DNA of 64,000 nt from Nereocystis luetkeana. Taxonomy: Eukaryota > Sar > Phaeophyceae > Laminariales > Laminariaceae. The position numbers and the translations under genes were made by a program. Where the stretch lies: contig JARUPZ010000013.1 in assembly GCA_031213475.1 (NCBI GenBank), forward strand, positions 8,269,338 through 8,333,337, in the 5' to 3' direction. The notes beneath the pieces were generated by a model, which saw nothing but the letters and a program-made list of their open reading frames with translations, had not been told where the DNA came from and did no database searches. Shown here piece by piece: positions 22,841 to 33,430 of this stretch. How positions within the stretch are numbered: position 1 is the first letter of the stretch; each line of letters begins with the position of its first letter.

Positions 22841-24829
22841 TCACACGAACAGCACCACTCTGCGGAATACGCCCACCTCGACCGCTGCTAGCCCAAGCAA
22901 AGCATTCACAAGCTCTGGCAAACGAACTGCCACATCAACCTGGCCTCCAATGTCCCCACTCGTTTGACTCTGCTGGCCGGGCATCACTGTTGGGGCCATC
23001 GATACGTTGCCGACATACCTCAGCCTTTTCCACGCACAGTAGTTCGGTCCGTTGCCGCTGCTCAGTTCTTCGTGAGGATTGCGTGAGTCAGAACTGTCAC
23101 CACAGCATTTGTGCGTACTGGCGCTAACAAGATCATCAATGGTAGCTGATGTCTGGCGCGCACATGGCGGGTGTGCGACACCAGAAATGCCACAGCTAGG
23201 CTGTAGAGCTGCGGATAGAGGAAGCCTAGAACCACCACGGCAAGCTACCGATCGATCGTGAGGAGCACCGGCGCGCAACCCGACCGCAACCCACCTGTTC
23301 GCGAGGATGACTAACCAACCGCGGCGGCGCCAGGAGCGCTTCTGCTTAGCGACCCGTAGAGCCATCTCGATGCGGTTCACGGTGACTCGATCCGACCGCC
23401 TGGTCGCCAACGCCACTGAGCTAGCTGTGGAGGGGATCCTCGAACCCTCCGCGCGGTCGAGCGGGTAGCCTAAACCAATCACGTCGATGGCGACAGGCAG
23501 TGAGACCATCGCGCCGCTACTAGACGACGAGGTTTGAGCAGTATCCTTTGCTGCCGCCCGGTCCACCTCGCCCGGGTCCGCCCCAGCGTCAAGCAAAATG
23601 TCCACGATCTCGGCGTTGATGAAGCGACACGCCCAGTGTAGAGGAGTCAACCCGGCCGAGGACCTTGACTCGACCTCAGCCCCAGCTTCCACCAGGAGGC
23701 GGACTATAGAAGCGAGGCCACCTTCGCAAGCCCAGGACAGTGGAGTCTGGCCGTGGGTGTCATCACGGTGCTCCGTAGGGACTCCCGCGCCTAGCAGGAG
23801 ACTAACGCTGGTGACCTTGTTCTTCACAACGGCAGTGTGGAGCGGGGAGTCCCCACCGATCGCCCGTGGCTCCAGGGCGGCTCCGGCGTTACGACGGCTG
23901 GCTACGACCTCTCCGCATTCGATACATACTGCAATCTGTAGCGGGAACCCATCACACTGGTCACGAAGACTTACACGGTCGTCCGACCGCAGGAAGATGG
24001 GCATTTCGGTCGGGTACGGGGGTCGCACAAAACTGTGCACCTCAGTATCTCCGCACTCATCCCGCGCACCAGGGAAGGTCCTGACTTTCGCCAGGCCGTG
24101 TATTTTAGCCATGTCTTGCAGTGTCATTCTCACGCGGTCACGGAGCAGATTTCTTCCCCTGGCACTCGCACAATCGGCAAGATGTGAGACGGCCCACGAT
24201 GTCAAATCCGATTTTTTGGCGGCTACTTCGGCCGCAGTTAAGCCCGCCCAATCGCGTTGCCCCGCGTCGAATCCAACATCAAGCAGAATTTCAATCACTC
24301 CCACATGTTTACCGTCAGCGGCGTAGTGGAGAGCGGTGCTCCTCCAGTGCTCCCTGCCGCGGAGGTGGCGATTCCAGGGCCAGCAGTCTGATTCGCTTGC
24401 GCGATACTGGAGCAGAAGTCCAACAACTTCCTCGTGTCCTTTAGACGCTGCCAGCATCATTGGAGTGGCACTACGTTGGGTGCGAGGGTCAACGCGCACG
24501 CCCGCTCTAAGTAGCGCGAACACCACGTGCAGGTGCCCCTGCTCGGCCGCCCAGTGGAGAGGGGTGCGGCCGAAACGATCGGGCAGGTCGCGGGACAATC
24601 TCCCAGCTGCTAGGAACGTCAAGACAGAGGATAGTATACCTTGCGATGCGGCGCAGTGAAACATCTCGTGCTGGTCCTGAATCGCAACTGATATTGGGTC
24701 CTCTTCGACAGCTGCAGCGACGGGCCGCGGAAATGTTGTGGCTACTAGCTTCCGGTGGTTGATGACCTTTTGAAGCGGGAGAAGAGGGTAGACAACGACT
24801 TGGGCTTCTGCCGACACGACGCGTGCCAT
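22841..24829 (-). CDS. Ankyrin-repeat protein, 662 codons
   Basis: Single long ORF read from ATG at 24829. Two blocks of ankyrin repeats: about residues 50-235 (with RFGRTPLHWAAEQGHLHVV and WRSTALHYAADGKHVGVI) and about 290-435 (with GDSPLHTAVVKNKVTSVSLL and SAGLTPLHWACRFINAEIVD). The TPLHWA and LLLxxGA signatures are unmistakable. A Ser run and a basic segment, RSWRRRGWLVILANR, follow; this W-x-RRGW tail also occurs in the broken copy at 57.8 kb. The last 150 or so residues show no domain and could be genuine or read-through into a former intron or UTR. Ankyrin repeats mediate protein binding; no enzymatic domain is present, so the partner is unknown. No TATA box or other promoter is evident upstream. 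Most likely a host gene of an expanded family. Confidence 0.8.
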   Translation of the reverse strand: MARVVSAEAQVVVYPLLPLQKVINHRKLVATTFPRPVAAAVEEDPISVAIQDQHEMFHCAASQGILSSVLTFLAAGRLSRDLPDRFGRTPLHWAAEQGHLHVVFALLRAGVRVDPRTQRSATPMMLAASKGHEEVVGLLLQYRASESDCWPWNRHLRGREHWRSTALHYAADGKHVGVIEILLDVGFDAGQRDWAGLTAAEVAAKKSDLTSWAVSHLADCASARGRNLLRDRVRMTLQDMAKIHGLAKVRTFPGARDECGDTEVHSFVRPPYPTEMPIFLRSDDRVSLRDQCDGFPLQIAVCIECGEVVASRRNAGAALEPRAIGGDSPLHTAVVKNKVTSVSLLLGAGVPTEHRDDTHGQTPLSWACEGGLASIVRLLVEAGAEVESRSSAGLTPLHWACRFINAEIVDILLDAGADPGEVDRAAAKDTAQTSSSSSGAMVSLPVAIDVIGLGYPLDRAEGSRIPSTASSVALATRRSDRVTVNRIEMALRVAKQKRSWRRRGWLVILANRWVAVGLRAGAPHDRSVACRGGSRLPLSAALQPSCGISGVAHPPCARQTSATIDDLVSASTHKCCGDSSDSRNPHEELSSGNGPNYCAWKRLRYVGNVSMAPTVMPGQQSQTSGDIGGQVDVAVRLPELVNALLGLAAVEVGVFRRVVLFV

Positions 24830-26529
24830 CTTGGTTCAAGGGAGAGCCGGAGCGGTCTCCAGTACAATCTGTACAACAACGTGGAAGGAAGTCAGGCCAA
24901 GGTTTTTTAAGCGGCATATAGGATGCTTTCTTGCCGGGGTATACTGTAAGCCAGCCCCTGTTTTGTATTTCTGCGTTGCGGGAGTTGGTGCATATATATC
25001 GCGATAAGATTGGAACAACACTGCTTATTTCAGACATACCTCGTACCAGCTATGAAACAATGTGTTTATATTATCCTGCTGGAATAACAGATCAATACCA
25101 GCAACACTCTGTACACGGATCAGTACAGAAGACGTTGTGACACGCAGTATCACTGATGATGTAGTGCGGGATGGTGCTCTCAGGTCGGGCTTGTTTTTTC
25201 TAGAACTGATATCAGCTGCAGTGTACAGCAGTACATCACGCATCATAGACAACAACAGACAGCAAATGGCTCTAACTCCACTGTTCAGGTTTTGTATGGC
25301 CGGGTTGTCATTGACACGAACGGGCGGGTAGTAATACCTACCAGAAACCATACAGTATGGGCCCACCAACGAGAAACACCTACGCGTAATCTGGGCAAGC
25401 CTGACAATCATATTTGGGTCCCATCTTCTAACAACCTAGAGCATGGGCTATTATTGTACGTATAGGATTTAGTGAAGATTTCACGACTGAGCCGTTTTTC
25501 ATCCGATTTTCTTAGCGTTCTGCAAAAAGTGAGCACTTTGTTTTTATTAGGCTCTTTCATAATCAATCATAGGCCTACAATACGTACTTAAGTAAACATT
25601 CCTGGACTACAGTACCCGCCGTCTATTTTGTGATTGCCTACAGTAATTCAAGGCGCTCCTGTCAACGCTGCCCATGCTCCTCGCCATCCTATGTCACATG
25701 ATTCCGAGATAAGTACAGGAATGGCCTCTCTGTACAGAGTAGTGCCGGCGAAAGGGATTTCGTGCCCGCAGTTTTCTGACTGGTCATTTTTTTTGGCAGT
25801 CAACAATACAGGCACAATAGAGGCAGCCGGCACTAGTTCGAATCCTGCCACATAGTGAAATCCTCTGTGTGCCAAGCGATTTCACAGGCACCTCAGGCGG
25901 GCTGCCGGCAGTACTCAACGGGCACAACAAAAGGGCCACTACTACAATAATACCTGGACTGATTGTACCTGCTGATACATGGTACGAGTCAAACGAATAT
26001 TTTGATGGTTATGCTTCTGAGAGAATCACCGAAAAAGAAGCGCAATCTCGCATAGTGTGTTGAGTCATGACAACAGCGGTCTAAAATTCCATTGGCCATC
26101 TCATCAATCATCGCACGACATGATACCCATTACCCATGCCCAGATACCTGGCACCTGGTAGCAATCACGCAATTTAATAACAATAAAGTGAGGTACAGCA
26201 ACATGTAGCATTTTCATCAGGGCACGACGCCATGGCACTGCCTGTTCATGGGATACGGTGCATATCGTGGCATTACGTACCCCTGTGGAGGGGCTTTCCA
26301 TGGCAAGGCAATGTGTTGGCACTACCCTCTGGCGTTGCGACGGCCTTTGAACACTCGCCTAAGCATGTTTGTATACGACACTACAGCGGTAGTACTACAC
26401 AGTTAGCGGTACAGTAGGTATATCCATAGATCTGTCGTCCGGAGAAACTGCTGTGTGTAGGTATAGTCTACGGCACTGTCCGTGTGGTCTTCATATGTTC
26501 ATTGTGCGTGTACTCCATATTTACCCATT
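24830..26529. other. No gene recognised
   Basis: Contains short ORFs only. Near 25845 the stretch AGTTCGAATCCTGCC resembles a tRNA T-arm/B box, but the surrounding 58 bases cannot fold into a tRNA. Confidence 0.4.
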
Positions 26530-27300
26530 AAACCATGCTATCTACCCTTAGGACATCCAGCATAATAACCAGTGTCCGCGCCGATTCTTCAATTCTAGAG
26601 AAATATTATTATGTGGTCACAAAGCTACGCCACAGAGATAATTAATTGCTACCAGGTATATGCAATAAGCAGAGTAAACAACGCGATGCCATGTCATCAT
26701 ACTGGATACGACAGGCACGACATACAAAATCTATGAAAGAGAGAAAACGAAAGGAAACAAACAAACAAGACAAGTGGCCAGCCAGAATCGGGTATTATAA
26801 AAAATGAAGGCACGTACCGTAGCGGGAAGGGGAAAGAAGAGCCTACTATGTGACCCCGGATCTGAGTTACGAGTTGGAAGGAGAGAGAGAAGAAGATGTG
26901 CGAAGATAATGAATGGGATGAAAAAAATATATATATATATATACACAAATAAAATATACTGATGCACTCTGAGTTGTTGTTATTGTTGTTATCTTCACAT
27001 TAAATCGGTTTTTCTACCCAGCTTCATCAGAACACCCAATGTCCGTCCTGATTACTTATCCTAGAGAGATACTGATGCTGTGGTCACAGACTGTGAGACA
27101 GAGGAAGACCAGAAAATGAAAAATTATCGCAAATTCAAGGGTCGGGCAAGTGAAATGCCAGCGTATCGGGTACAATAACACAACAACACAAGCAAGACCA
27201 GAAAAATAGGAACAAAAAGACAATAAACCAAACCCGAAAATCTGACATGAAATAGGGTTCAAACGACGCAAGGACTTCGGCAAGGCTGCCAAACGGACAG
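26530..27300. repeat. Two diverged tandem copies, spacing about 467 bp
   Basis: A block with GTCCG...GATT...CTAGAGA...TGTGGTCACA occurs near 26571 and again near 27038. Each is followed by an A-rich stretch with AAACAAACAA or ACAACACAAG and a CGGGTA...ATAA block. An (AT)n run sits near 26928-26942. Non-coding; origin unknown. Confidence 0.5.
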
Positions 27301-28226
27301 CATACGTACTCAGGAAGGACAGATATCTGCTGCGCGGACGAAGCAACACGAAGTAGAGGGAGATACAGGCAAAAGTCTGTAAGAGGTAGTCGAACAGTAC
27401 CTAGCCACCCAATCTACCATTTTATTTCTGCATTCGTCGACAGCTGTATCAATACAGCTGCTCTTCCCCCCTCCACCCCCCACTTGTCGCCGTTCTTGGC
27501 GTCCTCTGCTGCGTGGCGCAGCCGGACTCTTCTGTGTTTCGTCCCTGTGCCACCTCGCCATGAAGCAGCCCGCCGTTTCGACGACCCCCCGGTACCACGT
27601 TCCGCTCTTCTTCGCCGCCCTCGGCCATAACACCATATATATCTACTTCGAACAGCAGAGGGAAGCTTTCCGTGGACCCCTCGGTGGCTTGTAAAACCCT
27701 GAGGTCGTCTGCTAGACATTGGGCCCAGTTATTTTCCGGTCGGCCTGGCCCTGGGTTCTCCCCACCAGCCATCGTCCCAAACATCACCGGGCGGGTCAGC
27801 CGCTCATTGATCGTCGGCTGTACATTCCCCGCAAAGAGCAGGCGTCGTTTGCAGATGGTCGCCTCAACGCTCTCGCATTGTGCATTTTTTAGGGCCTTGG
27901 CGTACGACAAGAGGTGGTTAGTGTTGTCGGCGCTGGAAACCAATGATCCGTAGGAGGAGTTTGTGGTGGGCCGTTCGGAGCTCAGCGAAGTGCTCCTAAC
28001 CAAGAGTCCACGTCACGCACCCGTACAGCAGGGTCTCCATCACCTTGGCCTTTAGCATGCGCACTTTTAGAGTGAACGGGGCATCCTCCATATCATACAG
28101 TTCCCTTTTGAAACGATTGTAGCATGCATATGCGAGTCGGATTCGTCTCATGATCTCTGGCATAATGTCAGCGCTTGCGACGACAAGGCCGCCCAGGTAC
28201 AAAAACTGCATTACCTGTCTATATAT

Positions 28227-28724
28227 CTATCCCGCAGCTTCGATGACGAGCGGTGAGGTCTGAGGTGCCTCATTCGGTGTTCGCAGCAGCATGGTCTCCG
28301 TTTTTTTTCGGATACATACGGTAAGGCCTGCTACTTCGAAAACGGTCACAATGACGGTCATCATCTTCGCAAGGCCTTCCGCCGACTGAGACACAATGCC
28401 TGCATCGTCCTCGTACAGCATACCCCACGCTGCCCTCCGTTCGCAAGTTAATGGGTCAACCTTCATCCCGTCCTCGCCTAGGTCCTCCTCGAGGTGAACC
28501 AAGTCCCTCAAAACATATGGGTCTTCACTGAAGCGTACCAGCACGGCGTGTATCACAGCAGCGAATAAGACATTGAACAGAAGTGGTGACAAGATACATC
28601 CTTGCCGCAGCCCCCGAGTGACGTCGAACCATTCCGAGTGCTCGCCGTCATCCGTACGAACGCGGGCTCGCTTCCCTTCGTGGAACTGGCGGATTGCGGT
28701 TAATATCTTCCCTGGTAGCACCAC
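28227..28724 (-). pseudogene. LINE reverse transcriptase palm fragment
   Basis: A 165-codon open piece with [17 protein letters not shown] (domain B) and [12 protein letters not shown] (domain C, YEDD in place of the usual YADD), followed by [16 protein letters not shown]. The domain A aspartate region lies upstream in sequence interrupted by stops. The palm is the longest intact part of the element at 27.4-30.1 kb. Confidence 0.85.
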
Positions 28725-29451
28725 CCACAGCAGCTCACGGTCGACCGAGTCATATGCTTGCTACAGGTCGATGAAGCACATGTACAGGGGGGGGGTTCTA
28801 GCTCGTCCGAGTTTTTATTGTCGGCGCAGGACGAACAGCATGTCGACAGTTGATCGTGCTGGGCGAAAAGCGCACTGTTCCGGGGAGTATCCCTTTGGCC
28901 TCGCAGTAGTTACTGAGGCGCGACGCGACCATTTTCAGCAAAAACTGGCCTGAATGGGCAGCAAGAAAACTTCCTCGGTGATTGTAGCATTCAGAGCGAT
29001 CCTTCCTTTTATAAAGGGCTTTAATGGTCGCATCTTTCCATTGCTGGGGGACGTCACCCGTTCTCCACACGTTGACAAGTAAGTTGTGAAAGTACCGGAT
29101 GAATTCGGGGTGGTCGATTTTTCAGTAACTCGGCCGGAAGGGATTCTGGTCCCACCGCTTTCCAGTTTGGCATACTACCCCGAATTACCGCCGTCATATC
29201 ATCCATGGTCGGTTCATCTCCAAGCGATGGTGCCAACGTCCGTTGTGGAAATAGGGCGCTGATGGTTGGGCCAAGCTTAGACGATTTCGTGGTCAGGAGG
29301 GTGCCGAAAAACCTCGTCCACCGTTCAAGAATGCGCACCTTGTCCCTTAGTAGCTTGTCATCCTCGTCCCGGATAAACTGTTCGCTTCTAGCGTCTCGAC
29401 CATCCAACCCCACCGTACCCTGCAGGTGTTTGTAAAAGTCCCGCTGGTCGT

Positions 29452-29803
29452 CGACCAACGCCCCAACGGGTAGGGTGGACGGTAACTGGACCAAGTCCGG
29501 CGGGAAGGCCTCATAGCCTCGGTTTTGCTTAGTGGGTGAACTCGCGCAAGTCCCACGCTACCCGGGGAAGAAGACTCTCCCGGGTGGCTATCTCCACCGC
29601 ACCTGTCCCTCTCGGGGGTCAGGTCGGGCCAACGTGCCCAAGCGCCAGTAGCAACAGCAGCCTGTGCTGGTGTTGTAACAGGAGCTATAGGTTAAATTGA
29701 CACTCGACACGAGAACGTGGAAGTGTGGAGACTGCAGTTCTAAAAGGGTTAATTAAGCTTTATTTTTACCAATCCGCCGGAGGATGTATACAATAAAAAA
29801 AGG
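29452..29803 (+). mobile_element. Retroposed insertion of about 352 bp inside the LINE (SINE-like)
   Basis: CTGGTCGT is present at 29444-29451 and again at 29804-29811. Removing the sequence between restores the LINE codons Asn-Asp-Gln/Arg-Asp-Phe-Tyr-Lys, as in its family. The insert ends CAATAAAAAAAGG just before the second repeat, an A-tail-like end, so it reads on the plus strand. It contains a CTACCCGGGGA...CTCCCGGGTGG hairpin near 29560 and the right end of MITE family 2 near 29730-29752. I could not identify polymerase III boxes, so SINE versus processed transcript is open. Confidence 0.6.
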
Positions 29804-30058
29804 CTGGTCGTTGTCGGCGAGCAGTCTCTCCGTTTCAGCGAGGTACTCTTCGAAGTAGGCGTGCAACGCTGCATCAATCGCCCTTCGCAGATTCGCGCAC
29901 GCCGTCCTCAGCGTCTTCCACGCGGCTTTGTCCTTTTGATGCGCATGACTCGTCGGGCATCCTCCCTCGCATCCCATGCTATTTGTATGGCGGCTGAGGT
30001 TTCGGCGGTCTCGCACCACCCGGGTTTGTGTGAGTGCCGTGGTGGGGGCTACCGTCAC

Positions 30059-30529
30059 AAGGGCCGCCTTCTGTCTCGCTCGAACCTCGCGTATTATTGC
30101 AAACTTTTTTTGCTAGCCAACGCGTGGTCCGACCCCTCCGTCTTTTTAGTGTGTTTCTTCCTATTTTTGCTTGAATTGTAATTTCGTAACTTCAGTATTG
30201 TAATACTGATGTATCACAACAACGACGACAAATAAATGCAATATACTACCGGCACTCGTACTGCACAGCAGTGCTACTGGTTGTGGTGATAACGAGTACC
30301 TGGTACCTGGTATGGTTTACAGCTGCAGCACAGCAGCAGTCGGTCGTGGGCGTTTCGTACCCATACCTCGTACCTGCCTGTGGGTGTTGTGGTGTTATGA
30401 TGTTTTGATGATGATGCTGCCTTTCAGTTCCAGCCATTCAACATTCAACGAATGTCCCGTGGAACTTGTGCAGCGGTAATTTTAATATGAAAAAAGCTCG
30501 TGGGCGTAAAGGCATTCAATCATTGGGCC
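30059..30529. other. No gene recognised
   Basis: Two overlapping TACCTGGTA motifs at 30297-30312. Otherwise unassigned. Confidence 0.4.
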
Positions 30530-30612
30530 CACCGCAGTCCCAATTTGGGTGCAAGCTGCTCAGAGTTTGACTGGGTTGTCCCTAAAACGGGACTGGAGTT
30601 CTGAAAGGTTAT
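30530..30612. mobile_element. MITE family 2, diverged copy
   Basis: CCGCAGTCCCAATTTGG on the left and CCTAAAACGGGACTGGAGTT on the right match the two arms of the family 2 palindrome. More diverged than the copies at 48.4, 53.2 and 61.8 kb. Confidence 0.6.
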
Positions 30613-30805
30613 ATAACCACATTACTACCCGACGATTTGGGGGGCAAAACACTTGAAATAAGTGTAGATGAATGTTTGCAGTCGTAACCTTAGGCCAAGT
30701 ATTATGGGAAATTTTTGAGACGTTATTTCTGGCTTTTTCAGCGATCTCCGAAGCCCAAAAATCAGAACCATCTATTATGGGACAGGAAATCATCGATATT
30801 TTTTA

Positions 30806-30894
30806 TCTCAGTTCCTGGAGGGGGCAAAAATCAGCAAAACCTCTCAGAACTGAGCTCAGTTCTGAGAGGTTTTGCTGATTTCTGAGAACTGAGA
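30806..30894. repeat. Long hairpin-forming palindrome
   Basis: A perfect 54-bp palindrome at 30828-30881, centred on GAACTGAGCTCAGTTC, continues after a short internal loop with ATCTCAGTTC pairing with GAACTGAGAT. It would extrude a strong hairpin. Confidence 0.9.
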
Positions 30895-31031
30895 TTTTTC
30901 GTATTTTGGGTGCTACATCTCACTACTACTGCCAGCCCACCTATCTACCTGCGCACCTGCCACCCGTCACCCACCACGCGAAAGCATCAAGCCGACGGCG
31001 GGCGGTAACTACGGCGCTTGTGTAAAGAGAG

Positions 31032-31150
31032 ATGGCTTCTCCTTCACATGGAAGCAATATTAGCGGTGGCAGCAGCAGCTGCAACAGCGGCACCAGCAGT
31101 AGCAGAAGCAGCAGCAGCACCGCCACCAGCAGCAGCAGCAACAGCAGCAC

Positions 31151-31199
<49 letters not shown>

Positions 31200-31427
31200 G
31201 ATGGCGACTCGATGTCGCCGGCGCTAATCCTCCCGTGTTTGGATGCTGAAACCACGCTCGCGGCCGCCGCTGCCTTCGCAACGTTTGAAGACGACGAGGA
31301 GGACCGAAAGACCAACCAATACTATACAAAACCACTTTTAAAAATCAGAACCCATAATACACGTTATATATTTTCACCCACACTTTTCTGTAGCCCGAAA
31401 ACTCACAAAATAAAAAGACAGAAATAA
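31032..31427 (+). CDS. Ser-rich low-complexity ORF inside the TIR element
   Basis: A 131-codon ORF beginning MASPSHGSNISGG. About 45 residues are dominated by Ser from an impure (AGC)n run at 31063-31199, then MSPALILPCLDAETTLAAAA and an acidic patch, FEDDEEDR. It ends within the right inverted repeat. It may be an exon fragment caught by the element, or chance coding of the microsatellite. The non-repetitive middle gives slight support for former coding. No function assigned. Confidence 0.3.
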
Positions 31428-31460
31428 CGTCTCAAAAATTTCCCATAATACTTGGCCTAA

Positions 31461-33059
31461 ACTTAAAAAGTTCAAAAAGCATTTTGGGACTGTCACGTTG
31501 GAACGAACCAAAGGGGGTATTTTTGGCCAAGGTTATTCCTTCTCTGGTTGCTTCAAAAAAACGAACACCTGGTAGACCCTACACAGAAAACTATGAAGCC
31601 CGTGTGAAACGACAGCAGCAGACAAAACGGAAAAATGGGAACGAAACAAAAAATGGGAACGGACGGTTTTTTTTAGAAAGCAAACCAATTGTGTACAACT
31701 CCAAGAAAAAAAGTTGACAGTCCTGTGGGGCTGTACAGCAGCCTTCGAATGAGCTGTCGCTCAGGCTGGAAGTCCTCGGCATCGCCGCGGTAGCCAGCAT
31801 CTAGAGAAATCACAATAGAGCCAGCGTATATCGCTTTTTGCGCCCACCCGAAGGCACGAGATGGAGCATGACCGTTCTGACGAGCCCCTCTCACAGGGCT
31901 GGCCAAGGGGTTTCGCAGGATCATTTCGGTTCTCTGATACACCACATGGTTCTGGAGATACGGCTTGGTTCTCATTTTAGGCTTCGTTCCCATTTTTCCG
32001 ATTTGTCTGTTGCAGCAGCAGCAGTGACTCGTGGTAGAAGAAGAAGAAACTATATATTTTTTTTAGGGGCAGAGGGTTTCATTTATTTCCTGATCGACGG
32101 CAGGCAATAAAAAAATACCAGGCACATACTTTGTACATTAAACACATCACTCATTGTACGAGAACGAGATACAAGATACGAGGTCCTAGAGCAAACCCCG
32201 ATACCCCAGGATAGCAGGAGAGTACGTACAAAGGAAATGCGAATACAAGTTGTCTGCGTGCTGAAACTACCGCTTGCTTGCTGTTGGCGTTGTCATCCAT
32301 GTGTTTCAGAGCGCTACTCTTTGGTTTCTATCGGGCAGGCAGGCAGACAGGTTCTCACCGTTCTCACCGCTGCCGGGTAAATAGATGATGATGATTGATG
32401 ATGGTGGCCGATCGATGGCGACGAGTTATTGACGGCGGCCGGCACTCAATCACGGCGGCATTCAAGACAGATGTCGGCAACCAGCACGCGGCGAGGAGAG
32501 ACTACCGAGAGATCTTTCTGCTCGGTGAAAGATCAACAAGCAAGCCCCATCGAGCGCAGGTTCTTAAGTAGTTGCAGGTCGACACGCGAGTGAGTGACTT
32601 CTTATTCCTTCGTCCGTCCTCTGGGCGTAGGCTGGGCGGTGGGCGTGGGTGTGGGTATGGGTACGTAAAGTACGTGGGTACGTACCCTACCGGGTATAGG
32701 ATGGTCCAGTTTTTCGGCATCATCGTCATCATCAGATATACCAGGTAACTGTTTTTGAGCACCAATCAACCAATCACATTTCTTCCGATTTCGGGGAAGT
32801 ATCGGCCAATCAGGATTTTATTATGATTAGGTCGACGACTCGACTTTTTTGCAGCATCGGACAGAGCTCGATTTGCTACAGCATATATATGACGTATAGT
32901 ATGTAGATCATACGAAAACGCCTGGCCCACCTGCCGTTGTGGGACGTTGCGCACGATCTGTAAATTAGGTTAACTGCTGTATACCTGGTATTACAGATCT
33001 AAATCCAAGACACGTGTACTACCTGCCTACCTGTAGATCGTGCCGAGGCAAGTATGTAT
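31461..33059. other. No gene recognised
   Basis: A minus-strand ORF at 31673-31993 (with RGARQNGHAPSRAFGWAQ) has no domain I know. TACCWGGTA motifs lie at 32739 and 32982. Confidence 0.35.
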
Positions 33060-33430
33060 TATTGTCCTTCTTCGCGACATGACGTGGCATATGCCGTGGC
33101 ACCACCTGCGGCAAAGCCTTCCTTGGCATCTTCCACGGCATCCCACGCAACCTTCGACGGACCTCCGCGGCATACCATGGAACCCTCTCACCCTAACCCT
33201 AACCCTAACCTAGGTGCCGTGGACGTTGGGGTGCCGTGGGGAGTGTCATGGCATGCCGTGAGGTTGCCATGGAGTGACGTGGCGGTTTGGGTTGCCGCGG
33301 GGGTTCCCATGGTATACCACCCATGGCATCCACGGCACCCCCCACGGGCCCATGGAATCCTATGCCACGCCATGGGGTGCCGTGGGGATGCCATGGGGCA
33401 TGTGCCATCGGTGGTACCATGGCCATGCCA
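33060..33430. repeat. CCATGG/GCCGTGG-rich degenerate repeat around a telomere-like tract
   Basis: Dozens of variants of CCATGG, GCCGTGG, CCACGGCAT and TGCCATGG in 370 bp. Left of the telomere-like tract the CCACGGCAT form dominates; to the right both orientations are mixed. The ORFs across it are by-products. Confidence 0.7.
33190..33211 (-). repeat. Interstitial telomere-like repeat
   Basis: Three and a half CCCTAA units, i.e. TTAGGG on the minus strand, embedded in the CCATGG-rich repeat. Confidence 0.85.

Larger units (their letters stand above)
27449..30058 (-). mobile_element. LINE (non-LTR retrotransposon), 5'-truncated and decayed
   Basis: Read on the minus strand, the order is that of a widespread LINE family. 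First comes a linker with RRAIDAALHAYFEEYLAE (30.0 kb), then RDFYKHLQG and RDEDDKLLRDKVRILERW (29.4 kb). Next are [15 protein letters not shown] (29.15 kb), [19 protein letters not shown] (29.0 kb), the reverse transcriptase palm (28.2-28.7 kb), ETLLYGCVTWTLG (28.0 kb) and a C-terminal block with KRRLLFAGNV and RPVMFG (27.8 kb). No upstream endonuclease remains, so the copy is truncated at about 30.1 kb. At least three frame changes separate the pieces, and a stop-rich stretch lies between palm and fingers (28.72-28.80 kb). A separate 352-bp insertion splits the linker. Not functional. Confidence 0.85.
30690..31460. mobile_element. Element with perfect 42-bp terminal inverted repeats
   Basis: TTAGGCCAAGTATTATGGG and the bases that follow, 30690-30731, are the exact reverse complement of 31419-31460. 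Between them are a long palindrome (30806-30894) and a Ser-rich ORF. Perfect arms on a 771-bp unit suggest a recent non-autonomous DNA transposon or foldback element. No target-site duplication is obvious. Confidence 0.75.

Noticed and set aside
25795-25852. Possible tRNA with AGTTCGAATCC B box
   Set aside because: Only about 58 bases between pairing ends and no D-arm; the T-stem does not pair.
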